DNA of 64,000 bases, taken from positions 6,707,107 to 6,771,106 of the forward strand of contig OY759225.1 in the NCBI GenBank assembly GCA_963662175.1, given 5' to 3'. The position numbers and the translations under genes are program-made. Source of the DNA: Aradus depressus. Taxonomy: Eukaryota > Arthropoda > Insecta > Hemiptera > Aradidae. Of the stretch, positions 10,655-20,265 are shown one piece after another; position 1 is the first letter of the stretch; every line of letters starts with the position of its first letter. Under the pieces are notes generated by a model. The model saw nothing but the letters and a program-made list of their open reading frames with translations, did no database searches and was not told the DNA's origin.

Positions 10655-10853
10655 CTGCCAATGTAAGCACATTGATGGTGATTCTGAACTGCAAATGTAA
10701 GCACATTGCTGGTGATTCTGAACTGTCAATGTAAGCACATTTCTGGTGATTCTGAACTGCCAATGTAAGCATATTGCTGGTGATTCTGAACTGCCAATGT
10801 AAGCACATTTCTGGTGATTCTGAACTACAAATGTTAGCACATTGCCGGTTATC
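10655..10853 (+). repeat. 34 bp tandem repeat, about six copies
   Basis: AATGTAAGCACATTGCTGG anchors start at 10660, 10694, 10728, 10762, 10796 and 10830. The unit is not a multiple of three, so the open frames across it on the minus strand rotate through the same words and are not evidence of a gene. It abuts a TAC fragment, and CATTGCTGGTGATTC resembles that family's CATTGCCGGTGATTC end. Confidence 0.96.
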
Positions 10854-11327
10854 CACTTTTTTTCTCTCTTCTAGATCTCTTCTAGATCTCTCTTCCCATT
10901 GAGATTCTCCGCAGTTTCGCGTCCCCCTCCTCCAGCTTTCTCTAGAACTTCCTTTGAGTCCAGGCCCTGGTGTGACCTCACTCCTCCCAACTACTTCTTG
11001 TAGATTTCAGGAGCTGTTGGGAGGTCGACGCCCCATGAAACTGAGAGTCTACACTTTCTCTTGCCGCTTTCTTCATACCGCGCGCACTCTAGGTACACTT
11101 TTACTTCCTGTTTTCCCCTCTCAGGCGGCCCCCACTCCTTGGCCCACAACCATAGTCTCTTCCTTCCTACCTGCGCCAAGATAACGCTTTTAAGCGCGAT
11201 TTTGCGATTGGAAAGACCTACGATTACCATCATATTTGCTACCCAAATGCCTCTTAAAATAAGTCTCTTGAAGTCTTGACGAAAAATAGGTTCGTTACTT
11301 TTTACACTCTTATCATATCTTACTTCC
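10854..11327. other. Unassigned, moderately G+C-rich
   Basis: Starts with two TCTTCTAGATCTC repeats. Overlapping frames on both strands between 10954 and 11279 lack any recognisable domain. Confidence 0.4.
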
Positions 11328-11545
11328 CCAGCACAAATTAATCAATTAAGTTTTCGCTCTCCCTTCAAAAGCAATCTACGATAATCGATTTACATAGGGG
11401 CTTGTGTGTCCTGTCGTGTGAACACGCTAACTCCCGATAGAGTATATATATATATATATAGTATTCAGAAGGCCTTGTGTAACTGAACTATTGATTTTTA
11501 ACCAAACCGGTCTAAACGCGATTTACCGACGATTTTTTGTATTTA
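11328..11545. mobile_element. TAC-family head-to-head chimera
   Basis: Forward end TACTTCCCCAGCACAAATTAATCAATTAAG runs for ~75 bp, then switches to reverse-orientation blocks (GTGAACACGCTAACTCCCGATAGA, ATTGATTTTTAACCAAACCGGTC) and closes with the decayed hairpin ATTTACCGACGATTTTTT. Confidence 0.75.
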
Positions 11546-11667
11546 TATTAAGGAGAATGGTTAAAAGGTACAGTCTCATTTTTAGTTAATAAACACTTCA
11601 GTGGGTTATTGGGAGAAGAAGTAAACCAACTGATGACTTTTATTTATAACTATCAGGTTTACTTGGG

Positions 11668-11984
11668 TTAGGTTAGGTTTTATGAGTCATGTCCCGGCTT
11701 TAACTACGAGGTCATATCGCCTACTACCAGAGCGCTCTTTCTGGTGGTCATGAGCCCGACTCTACTGTATTTTGCCTACCCTAAATTTTTATTCACCTAG
11801 GAGAGGGGTCTTTAACGAGTACCTGACATTGTACAGGCTCGGGACCATCGCTTAAAGTCCCATCTGAAGAACGGCGTGCTTAAGTTTATTTTACCTCCCA
11901 GATAAAATAAGCTAAGGGTCGGGTTTCGAACCCATGATCTTGAGCTCAGATGGCAAGCACGCATACCACTGAGCTACCGGCGCC
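11668..11984 (-). mobile_element. SINE-B copy, near full length
   Basis: On the minus strand the tRNA-like head reads GGTAGCTCAGTGGTATGCG (A box) and GGGTTCGAAACCCGACC (B box at about 11920-11937). The body passes through AGATAAAATAAAC, the CCGTTCTTCAGATGGGAC block, TCGTTAAAGACCCC and AGAGCGCTCTGGTAGTAGGC, ending at AACCTAACC repeats. Good reference copy. Confidence 0.92.
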
Positions 11985-12091
11985 TTACAACCCCCTTGAT
12001 GGATAGAAAGATAGATTCTACATTCGCGAATTCGACATATGCACGGGTTTTGTGGAGCCTAAACCCCGCGAACGTTGAGGAATTACTGTAA

Positions 12092-12545
12092 TCTATACTA
12101 ATATACAAAGAGAGAATGTCTGTGTTTGTGTTTGAAGTAATCTTCGAAAACACTTCGGATTTGGATAATGGTTTGACCATTGGGAAGCTTATATATTTCC
12201 GGTAGACATAGGCTATACATCTTGACGCTTTATGAAGAGGAAGTTGAGCAGTGATGGTAAAAGTGAAGCAAGTCGGAGGAAAAACGGCCATCTGGGCGCC
12301 ATTTATAAATTTCGCTGCCTAAACAGTTGAAGGTATATCAAAATGATATATGGAGGAATTTTTGGCCATAAAAAGTTTTAAAAAAGTGCTGGACAGCAAC
12401 CTACCTAGGTATAACAGATATCCTTCAATAAGAGTAGTTTTGTCAAAAAAACTACCGAACAGATTCTAATGAAACTTCATAGCATTCTTATAAGCCCGAC
12501 TGAAACATATGCTATATGGCGTCGCAAATATTTGTACGGGGGATA
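12092..12545 (+). mobile_element. Helitron-like element, second copy, decayed
   Basis: Starts TCTATACTAATATACAAAG after an A and later shares ATGAAACTTCATAGCATTCTTATAAGCCCGACTGAA and TATGGCGTCGCAAA with the element at 6323. The CTAG end is not visible. Confidence 0.5.
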
Positions 12546-13256
12546 TACATGTTTACTATTTGTAATAGAAAGTATAATTGATAGTTAAAATACATTTTTT
12601 TTTTTTGTCTTAATAATGTTGGTCGCAACTGTTGCCATGACGCAACAACCAGCTACCAAGAGGACTTGATTGATAGTGGATGTCCTGATTGGCGTGAGAG
12701 AGGAAGGCTACCCAGCGGTAGCTCCTCTGGGTGAAATTTAAAAACAATGAATATTATGATTATTATCACTGAATATTATGGGAATATTATGATTTTGTTT
12801 CAAGAAGTGGGGGGGGTTGCAATTTGGGATTATATTAAGTCACGGTTCCACCTCCTCTTCAATCTCCTGGGAGGATTGTGTGGCAAGTGTGGTGAAGAAA
12901 GTGAGTGGATGTATGGATTTGTGTGTGAATGCAATTTGCTATGGAAACGTCTGTAAAGGTACCTACTGAATTGTGTCGTGTACTGTGTTTATCATGAGGC
13001 CATGTGGAGTGTTATGTTGTGGGCATTGGTTAAAATAACTAGAGTTAATAAAAATTAAATAAAATGAATTTTATTTAAATATGAAATAAATATAAATAAT
13101 AATTAAATTCAATCTGAATGAATTTACTGAATCTTTTTGCATCCTCTTCACAATGTTTTAGTGATTTGGGTTTTTAATCACTGTTGAAACTTTTTACTGA
13201 TTAAGCTTTTTAGGTTATACTGAATTACTTCTATGGCAGTTCAACTTTCAAAACAT
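12546..13256. other. Unassigned
   Basis: No repeat or domain recognised. A 69-codon frame at 12747 has no family resemblance. Confidence 0.35.
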
Positions 13257-13472
13257 GGGGACCATGGTGCCCGTGCGGGCTAGAGCGTAGGGCTTTGGTC
13301 GCATGGTCTCACCATGGTTTGCGGGTTCGAATCCCGTCCGGGAGTGAGTTTTATTTCGTAGATAGAACTCCCTCCCGGGGCCATGGATGTCTTAAATAAT
13401 ATTTATATATAACACATTGACATGGCTAATATGCACCGTACATAAAGCCAAAAAAAAAAAACAAAAAAAAAA
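13257..13472 (+). mobile_element. SINE-A copy 2, full length
   Basis: Head GTGCGGGCTAGAGCGTAGGG, B box GCGGGTTCGAATCCCGTCC at 13321-13339, body GTAGATAGAACTCCCTCCCGGGG, then CATGGCTAATATGCACCGTACATAAAGCC and a long A-rich tail. Confidence 0.93.
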
Positions 13473-14080
13473 CGTGTTTGTTATATTTACTTTTCAATTT
13501 TGGAAATTACTATTCTTATTGGTCTTGAAAATTAATCTTTATGTAATTTTGTTTCCTTAAATGAGTTATTTACTATTAACTACGTTAATGCTTTTTAACG
13601 GTTGATCGGACATATTCACAAACCAATCGGCCACAAAATCATTGAAAATGTTAACTTATTTCTAACCTAACCTGCTTAATGTTACTCCGAGTAAAGCTGC
13701 ATAACTTGCTAGTGAATAATAAAATTCCTTTAATCGACTAAAACCCTTAAGTAAACCCCTTAAACTTTCCAAAGCCCACTGACAGCCCTATGAGAAAATT
13801 TAATTTAATTCTATTTATTTTTTTTGTTGGAGCTAATAAATATCCTATAAGGAGGAGAATTTATCAAATGTATCCAAATATGTATTGTGTATGATTTGTT
13901 GAGTTTTCTCCTTGGCTGTACCCCTGGATAACTACCCCCTCCTTCTCCTGATAAGAAGGTTACAGTCCAATGACACGGTTACCTATTTTCAGGTTATGAA
14001 CCCCTCGCTCAGGGCCAGCCCCATGTTTCTTCATCTACAATCTAAATCTTATTCAGATTATTAAGTTTTTTTTTTTTTTT
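13473..14080. other. Unassigned A+T-rich DNA
   Basis: Nothing recognised apart from a T run at 14069-14081. Confidence 0.35.
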
Positions 14081-14205
14081 CTCACTTCCCCAGTTAAAAT
14101 AAGTATTGGGGAAGTTGTATAATTGGTCAGAAATTCGATTTTGAGTTTTTACAAAAATTTCATATTTTCCTACCCCTCAATCTAAATTTAAAAAAATTAA
14201 AATAA
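14081..14205 (-). mobile_element. TAC-family outer end
   Basis: CACTTCCCCAGTTAAAATAAGTATTGGGGAAGTTGTATAATTGG; about 120 bp of a reverse copy, ending in an A-rich run where a forward copy begins. Confidence 0.75.
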
Positions 14206-15085
14206 AAAGGCGTCGGTGAATCATCGGCAATGTATGTCCCCAGAGTGAAATAAATCAATTAACGTTTCAGTCCCTCTCCGAAACCAGTCGATCTTTTGCG
14301 CTTACATAGGGGCTCCTAAATAATTACTAAATTCTGTGTTGTTACATTACATCGGCCCCCCTTCCTTTCAGTCAATATCGCTAAAATTTGACAGGTTATG
14401 TTCTCATTGAGTTTTGGCTTTAAATATGAAATTTCATATCGATATATACATTCTATCGACAGTTATTCAAGTTTTTATGTTAAGCCTCCCCCCTAATCCC
14501 CCCTTTCCCTTTGGTCGATTTAGCTGAAAATCAATAGGTGTCGTCTTCAGAGGATTCTGGATTCACATATACAATTTCGTGTTGATTCATTCATTCTATC
14601 ATGAGTTATCGTGTTCAAACACAGATAGACAGATTTTTTTTTTTTCAGGTTAGGTTAGGTTTTATGACTCATGCCCGGGCTTTAACTACAAGGTCATATC
14701 GCCTTCTACCAGAGCGCTCTTTCGTCACTCTAGTGGACATGAGCCCGACTCTACTGTGGGAGTCCTACATTTTGCCTACCCTAAATTTTTATTCACCTAG
14801 GGTAGGGGTCTTTAACGAGTACCTGACATCGTACAGGCTCAGGACCATCGCTTAACGTCCCATCCGAAGGACGGCGTGCTCAAGTTTATTTTACCTCCCA
14901 GATAAAATAAACTAAGAGCCTCGGGTCGGGTTAAAAAATTAATAGCTGATTTCTGGATACCCCCGAATCCTAAATTTTGGGTCGAAACATTCTTAACTTC
15001 GGAGAGTCATTATAATTTTTCAGTTGAGCCCCCCTCCTCATATCTCTTTCTTCCCTTCGGCCGATTTCACTGAAAATTATAACGT
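14206..15085 (+). mobile_element. TAC-family element split by a SINE-B
   Basis: The left part starts at hairpin GTCGGTGAATCATCGGC and TGTATGTCCCCAG and runs to CACAGATAGACAG at about 14630. SINE-B occupies about 14647-14938. Family sequence (AATAGCTGATTTCTGGATAC..., CCCTTCGGCCGATTTCACTG) resumes to 15085. The resumed part is an upstream module, so some rearrangement accompanied the insertion. Confidence 0.75.
14647..14938 (-). mobile_element. SINE-B copy lacking the promoter end
   Basis: Clear blocks from GGTTAGGTTAGGTTTTATGACTC to ATAAAATAAACTAAGAGCCTCGGGTCGGG. The tRNA-like A and B boxes are absent, as in a 5'-truncated insertion. Confidence 0.88.
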
Positions 15086-15421
15086 TTTCTCCAATTATTT
15101 TATTGACTTTTTATTATATGAATTGTAATATTTGTTCCATTGACAATTGAGGTTGGGAGAAAATACTGATTCAGATCACATATATATATATCACAGTTAA
15201 ATGACAGAACAGTAATAATTACTGAACGAAATACATATTTATATGTATATAGGTAGGTTCTGTACATAAACACATCAACACACACACATTGAGTTCATGC
15301 GAAGGGGAAAGTGGTATTTTGTTCTGCTAAATTAAATATAATTACACATGTTTACTTTCCAAGTCACACTTTCCATTTTTTTACACAGTTCAAATTACTG
15401 TAACGGACAAATTAACTGAAG
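15086..15421. other. Unassigned A+T-rich DNA
   Basis: Nothing recognised beyond short TA and CA runs. Confidence 0.35.
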
Positions 15422-15710
15422 CAACTTTCCCAGATATATTTAGTATTGGGAAAGTTATATAACAAGTCAAATAATTCAATATTGAGTCATTTCTGAACGT
15501 TTATATTGTTTTAATATAAAAAAAAAAAGTTGTCGGCGATTCACCGGCAATGTACTTCCCCAGAACGAATTAATCAACTGGTTTTGGAGGGAAAGCGAAC
15601 AGTTAATTAACTGTTCGCTTTCCCTCCAAAACCAGTTGTTTGCGCCAAGATTCAACTGTTGACTAACATAGGGACTCCAAAAAACTCTTACTAAATTTTG
15701 GACTGATACA
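15422..15710. mobile_element. TAC-family head-to-head pair
   Basis: Reverse end CTTTCCCAGATATATTTAGTATTGGGAAAG (15425-15530) runs into an A tract and then a forward start: hairpin TCGGCGATTCACCGGC and TACTTCCCCAGAACGAATTAATCAA. The forward part contains a perfect 64 bp palindrome (15575-15638). Confidence 0.85.
15575..15638. repeat. Perfect 64 bp palindrome, no spacer
   Basis: 32 bases from CAACTGGTTTTGGAGGG to GTTAA are followed at once by their exact reverse complement, TTAACTGTTCGC to CCAGTTG. It is made from the family's CTCCCTCCAAAACCAGTTG subterminal block, duplicated in inverse. Confidence 0.98.
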
Positions 15711-15714
15711 TTAA

Positions 15715-15975
15715 TATGAAGATGGCTGATGTAATGAGAAGTGATTATTTTACAGGTTGTAAAAATAAATAAATAAAACCATGAGAGAATTTTTAAAATT
15801 TAAAATTTCATAGATGGGGAAAGTTATTCCTGTCCCTCATCTGAGTCACAACTTAAAGTTTTTAAATAGTTGTATTTATTTATTTTTATTATAAAAATTT
15901 TTTAATTTTATTTACTGATTACCTGATGATGAGGGCAACCTCGAAAGCCGGCTAACTTAATACAAATAGAAATCT
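15715..15975 (+). repeat. Dispersed repeat with hammerhead-like motif, copy 1
   Basis: Begins with GATGTAATGAGAAGTGATTATTTTACAGGTTG, a block also at 45440 and, in part, at 41990. It contains CTGATGA-T-GAGG-GCAA-CCTC-GAAA at 15923-15946 and AGCCGGCT after it. Probably a retroelement terminus; the family is not identified. Confidence 0.6.
15923..15946 (+). ncRNA. Hammerhead-like hairpin motif 1
   Basis: CTGATGA, one T, a 4 bp stem GAGG/CCTC with a GCAA loop, then GAAA. The following AGCCGGCT is self-complementary, as stem III is in dimeric hammerheads. No convincing stem I is visible here, so catalysis is doubtful for this copy. Confidence 0.35.
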
Positions 15976-16111
15976 GTGAGAGGTATATAATAAATACATA
16001 CATAAAAAAAATAAATAATGTAATAATAAAAGAATCCAAATAAAAATATCCAAAAAAATATATATATAATTATAAAATATAAATAAGTTGAGTCCCTAGT
16101 TAACTTAACAA

Positions 16112-16312
16112 ACTTTTTTTTTTTGATTTTTGAACGATGCATAGCATATTAGCCATATCACTATGTTATCAAGTTATTTACTACATGGTCCCGGGAGGGA
16201 GTTCTATCTACGAAAATAAAAGTCACTCACGGACGGGATTCGAACCAGCAAACCATGGTGAGACCATACGACCAAAGCCCTACACTCTGGCCCGCACGGC
16301 CACCATGTCCCC
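16112..16312 (-). mobile_element. SINE-A copy 3
   Basis: Minus-strand head at CATGGTGGCCGTGCGGGCC, B box region GGTTCGAATCCCGTCCG (the base before it is C, not G), body to GTAAATAACTTGATAACATAG, and a poly(A) tail seen as T-rich sequence at 16112-16126. Confidence 0.92.
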
Positions 16313-16480
16313 TTAACAAACATCAATCAGTGATATACGTTTGTATGTAGACGACTGAGAGTGTTGTGCATCTGTCATTGTGTGCTTTTGTGTAATAATG
16401 TATACACATATATTAGATAGTAATTTCTTTTTCAGAACACTGAATTAGATGGTACCTACACAAAATAAAAAGTTTTTGAA
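16313..16480 (+). repeat. Dispersed repeat shared with 42412
   Basis: AATCAGTGATATACGTTTGTATGTAGACGACTGAGAGTGTT is nearly identical to 42412-42465. Downstream, AGATGGTACCT resembles TTAGGTGGTACTT in the other copy. Family unknown. Confidence 0.65.
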
Positions 16481-16797
16481 CCGCTGATTTAGTATACAGC
16501 TGTTTTTTTGAAACTTGTAATTGGTGTATATTATAAAATAATTCCGGTGTGAAACTGTGTGAAGTAATACCTTTAAAAATACTTCACTCTAACCCCGGGC
16601 TAGGCTGAGATTCGTCCATGTTGGGACAGGTTAGTTTCGCTCTGCGCAAGACCGCTCCAACATTTCCTGCACTCAAACTCCTTCATTTAACTCGTAATTA
16701 TTCCTTACAATATTTATTCCTAGTAGAATAAATTATTTAAAAATGCATCTAATTTTTTGAAAAACTATTTTGTTTGTTGAACAATACATATTATATA
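16481..16797. other. Unassigned A+T-rich DNA
   Basis: Nothing recognised. Confidence 0.35.
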
Positions 16798-17440
16798 CAG
16801 GGTGGCCCAGATAAGCGGGCCCCAAGTGAAATAACTCCTAAACGGTTAGAGATATCAAAATTCTGCATAGGACTAAAGTTGTAGCACTCGCCGAGAACTA
16901 TAGTATGGCGTCCTCAAAAAGACATAAATTACCCTTTTAATGGCTCAAACAGCCCTTCGAAGGGCGGGGTTCCCTTTTGACCCTTCAGTTTCATTACATT
17001 TTATTAAAGTACTAACGAAACAAGGAAGAACTGTGCAAGCAGATTTTTGATACGTCAAGTAGTTCTTGGAAAAAAAACGTTTAAAGTTGCACGTTTTTCT
17101 TATTTTGAAGTTATTAAAATCCAGCTAACTTCAGAATAAGAAAAACGTGCAACTTTAAACGGGTTTTTTCCGAGAACTACTTGACGTATCAAAAATCTGT
17201 TTGCACAGTTCTTCCTTGTTTCTTTAGTACTTTAATAAAATGTAATGAAACTTAAGGGTCAAAAGAAAACCCCGCCCTTCGAAGGGCTGTTTGAGCCATT
17301 AAAAGGGTCATTTTTGTCGTTTCGAGGACGCCATACTCTAGCTCTCGGCGAGTGCTACAACTTTAGTTCTATGCACAGTTTTGATATCTCTAACCGTTTA
17401 GGAGTATTTCACCTCTAGCCCGCTTATCTGGGCCCCCATT
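16798..17440. mobile_element. Foldback MITE, ~300 bp arms, copy 1
   Basis: Begins CAGGGTGGCCCAGATAAG after TA at 16796-16797. The arms stay complementary almost to the centre (about 17108), for example CGGTTAGAGATATCAAAA against TTTTGATATCTCTAACCG and AACTTTAAACG near the axis. The right end is decayed to GGGCCCCCATTA. The TA flank and CAGGG start suggest a Tc1/mariner-type non-autonomous element. No transposase frame. Confidence 0.9.
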
Positions 17441-17517
17441 ATATATATATTTTTTTTTCTGTAAAAATAACTAATTTTAAAACATTAAAAAAATTAAAAG
17501 TATAGAACAAAAAGTTG

Positions 17518-17610
17518 TAAGTTACTCCTCACAATTAATCAACTAAATTTTCGCTCTCCAAAATCAACTTACTGTTGGGTCTAAAAATCGAAAATAGACA
17601 GCTCTTTTTG
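17518..17610 (+). mobile_element. TAC-family fragment
   Basis: CAATTAATCAACTAAATTTTCGCTCTCCAAAATCAAC is the left subterminal block, without the TACTTCCCC end. Confidence 0.6.
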
Positions 17611-18000
17611 AGGTTCAGTACATTATCCTAGCATTTTGTTCGTTTTTGATTAATTAACCGAAAATATTACTAGTAGAATTTTGAAAAAAACTCGAGAAGG
17701 TGGGGATACTATTCGTTCTATCGAAAAATGTATAAGAACGCATTTTGTAGGAAATGTTATTCTGTCTTTTATGTTCAGTATATTTGCAGTGTATTTTGTA
17801 TCGTTCCCGAATTATTAGCAAAAATGTATCAAATATCACGATTTTGGTACACTTGTTATGAACATATCCTGGAAATTTCAGGCTTTTGTATTTTATCTTA
17901 CAATGAGATAAAATCCGAAATTTCCCTGCCTCTTAAATATACTAGTAGTGCGCAAAGAAGGAGGTGAGTAGGTCTGTTCCGCGCAGCTCGGTATTGTCCC
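17611..18000. other. Unassigned
   Basis: A 79-codon frame at 17728 and its minus-strand overlap are not recognised as any protein. Confidence 0.35.
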
Positions 18001-18500
18001 CTCGCCTGGTGTGTTAGGTAAGCCCCATCGTGTTACGTCAACCGAGGATCCAGCCAGCTTTCTATCTTACTAACCCGGTGGCAAAAAACGGGGCCGAGGG
18101 GGCAACAGCCTAGCCTCACTGGAGGGTCCCCCTGACCCGGATCTCCTGGCTGGTGGGTGGCGGGTGGTAGAGAGGTGGGGGACGGCCCTCTCAGAGAGGC
18201 TAGCTGCTCTGACCCCAGCCGGGCGTTGCCCCCCGAGGGCCCCCTTTAAAGCTTGGCCCAGTTTGCACTCAGGACTCAGGTGAACGACCCACAACTGGGC
18301 TAACCTTACCTCCCCTCCGCATCCCCTCCCCACGCTCCTCACATCTCTTCCCCTCCATCCCCTCCCCACTCCTCTCCTCTTCTCTCTAGTCTTTTTCACT
18401 TTCTCAGTTTTTACGCTTTCCTTGTCCATTAACCCCCATTGAATAAACGCATATACATTACAAAAAACTCTTTGGATATCTCTTTTATTATTCATAACAG
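18001..18500. other. G+C-rich island, unassigned
   Basis: Sharp compositional change from the flanks. The minus strand stays open for 144 codons (18070-18504) with Arg/Gly-rich sequence and no recognised domain. Purine/pyrimidine skew (CTCCCC repeats) can explain the openness. It might be a repeat tail or exonic; I cannot decide. Confidence 0.35.
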
Positions 18501-18539
18501 TCAAAATATTCCTTTATTCTGGATGGAGGGTGGGAGGGG

Positions 18540-18720
18540 ATCAGAGTAGGGGTGTCAACTGAAAAGCCTTAATAACTGGCTATGTAATGAATGTATTGAC
18601 ATGAAATTTTACGTAGGGTAGTAGTCCCCCTCTTATGGATTTTCAGCCAAATGGAACAAAAGGAGTAGGATAAGGGCAATCCAAGAAATCCCAATAACTG
18701 CCAATATAATGAAGGACGCC

Positions 18721-18755
<35 letters not shown>

Positions 18756-18780
18756 CCATTGATTTTATACACATTTAGTA
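18540..18780 (-). mobile_element. TAC-family fragment with poly(G)
   Basis: AAAAGCCTTAATAACTGGCTATGTAATGAATGTATTGACATGAAATTTTA and GGATTTTCAGCCAAATGG are reverse-orientation modules. A 32-base G run at 18723-18754 interrupts it. Confidence 0.75.
18723..18754 (+). repeat. Poly(G) tract, 32 bases
   Basis: Longest uninterrupted G run in the window. Confidence 0.95.
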
Positions 18781-18791
18781 AGAAGGAGGAA

Positions 18792-18866
18792 CATGGTGGC
18801 TGTGTAGACTAGAGCGTAGGGCGTTGATTGCATGGGCTCATCACGGATGCGGGTTCGAATCCCATG
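18792..18866 (+). mobile_element. SINE-A head only
   Basis: CATGGTGGCTGTGTAGACTAGAGCGTAGGG through a B box GCGGGTTCGAATCCC at about 18849-18863, then replaced by the TAC-family hairpin remnant GATTCACCGACTTTTTTTT. Confidence 0.8.
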
Positions 18867-19060
18867 ATTCACCGACTTTTTTTTAAATGACTGCTTATTA
18901 TTTATTTCATTGGGTTATAACGTGTTATTTATTTATTCTTATATTTGTTATTTTACATGAAATCATAATACCATAATACCTCAAGGCTATCTGATGATGA
19001 AAAACACTTCGAAAGCCTGCTAGTCGTTACTTTGAATACTATTCCAGTTTAGTTTTGCCT
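18867..19060 (+). repeat. Repeat with hammerhead-like motif, copy 2
   Basis: Starts at a TAC hairpin remnant and contains CTGATGA-T-GAA-AAACAC-TTC-GAAA at 18991-19014, followed by GCCTGCTAG as in the copy at 46115. Confidence 0.5.
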
Positions 19061-19270
19061 TCATTATCACTTGACACGACCTACCTTAATAATTTCATTA
19101 TTATTTACGATTGCGAAAACGTTTCGAAGCTTTTCTCCAATTATATATTTTTTCACTTGACGTAATAAATGAGGATCTTTGGCTTTTGTGTTGTTCTCAG
19201 CGCCCAGAGAAGTCTATATCGATGTATCGACTACAAATTGTTCCCACCACGTCAACACTAGTATCGACTA

Positions 19271-19422
19271 TAGTATCGACCTCACTACGTTTCCCTGTCC
19301 CCCACACAGAATTAGACACAGTAACAACGTGTTCTATTTAAAAGATATATTTTTAGTTTCCACTCACCATCTTCGTTTTATAATGATGGAAATATTTTAA
19401 ATTGATTACTCTTAAGAGTTTC
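19271..19422 (+). repeat. Dispersed repeat shared with 32166
   Basis: TAGTATCGACCTCAC, CCCCCACACAGAATTAGAC, TTCTATTTAAAAGATATATTTTTAGTT and CACTCACCATCTTCGTTTTA occur in the same order at 32166-32310 in direct orientation. Family unknown. Confidence 0.8.
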
Positions 19423-19465
19423 TAAAAAAATACAGTTTTTTTATCTTAATTAAAAAAAAAAAATT

Positions 19466-19935
19466 AGTTGTTGGTGAATCACCAAATAACTAAATCCAAT
19501 CTAACATTCGGGCAAAAAATATACTCGTATAATAGTTGACTTACATAGGCGCTTCTGACAATACAATCATTAAATGCGCAGTTATAGGGTTTTTTGAGTT
19601 GAGCATCCTCTAGTTTTTTCGTTGGCCCGATTCCACTAAAACTTCATATATATTTTTCTTATGGGGTTTTGAATTTACATAAATAATTTCTTATCATTAC
19701 TTTTTGTGTTAAGCCCCTTTGGCCGATTTCCCTTAAAATCGACAGGTGTCGTCGTTAGAGATTTCTGGATTCACATATAAAATTTCGTGACGATATATTG
19801 ATTCTATTGGGAGTTATCGTGTTCACAGACATTTTTTTTTATTCATTTTTAGGGATCAAGCGGTTGAAAACATTAAATTCAACTTCGAATTTCTGACTGA
19901 TTACATAACTTCCTCTATACTCATACATTTATATA
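19466..19935 (+). mobile_element. TAC-family element, TACTTCCCC end lost
   Basis: Left hairpin GTTGGTGAATCACCAA, then modules including CGTTGGCCCGATTCC and GTCGTCGTTAGAGATTTCTGG, the GAGTTATCGTGTTCACAGACA block, and the right end TCTGACTGATTACATAACTTCCTCTATAC. Confidence 0.8.
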
Positions 19936-20029
19936 TGATGAATAATAATAATTATTCAAAAGGATAAATAAATGATAAGAAAATAAATTAATGGAAAATG
20001 TATAAATATATATACTATACAGTAGACTC

Positions 20030-20265
20030 TCCCTTATCCGGCGCTCGCAAAATAATATCTTTGTTAATCTAAAATTAACATTCAATTATTAGATTATCAA
20101 TTATATAATAATTCCGTATCTCACGAATCTTTTATGTATTTTTATTGTACATACATATATATGTATATTGTATTTACAATGAAGGGAACGCTAATACAAT
20201 ATTTTATTACTTCACTTAATTAAACGCAGATTTCAAAATATATTTTTAATGCTTGGATAAATATA
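20030..20265 (+). mobile_element. Pogo-like terminal repeat and flanking DNA
   Basis: CAGTAGACTCTCCCTTATCCGGCGCTCGC after TA at 20028-20029 is the same terminus as the MITE at 20520. No matching right end is seen before the palindrome begins, so this may be a solo end or the outer end of a larger composite. Confidence 0.6.

Noticed and set aside
10626..10856. Repetitive protein-like frames in two phases
   Set aside because: A 34 bp tandem unit read in rotating frames gives repeated peptides without coding constraint.
18070..18504. 144-codon open frame on the minus strand, the second longest in the window
   Set aside because: Arg/Gly/Ser-rich sequence in a skewed G+C-rich strip with no recognisable domain; openness is explained by composition.
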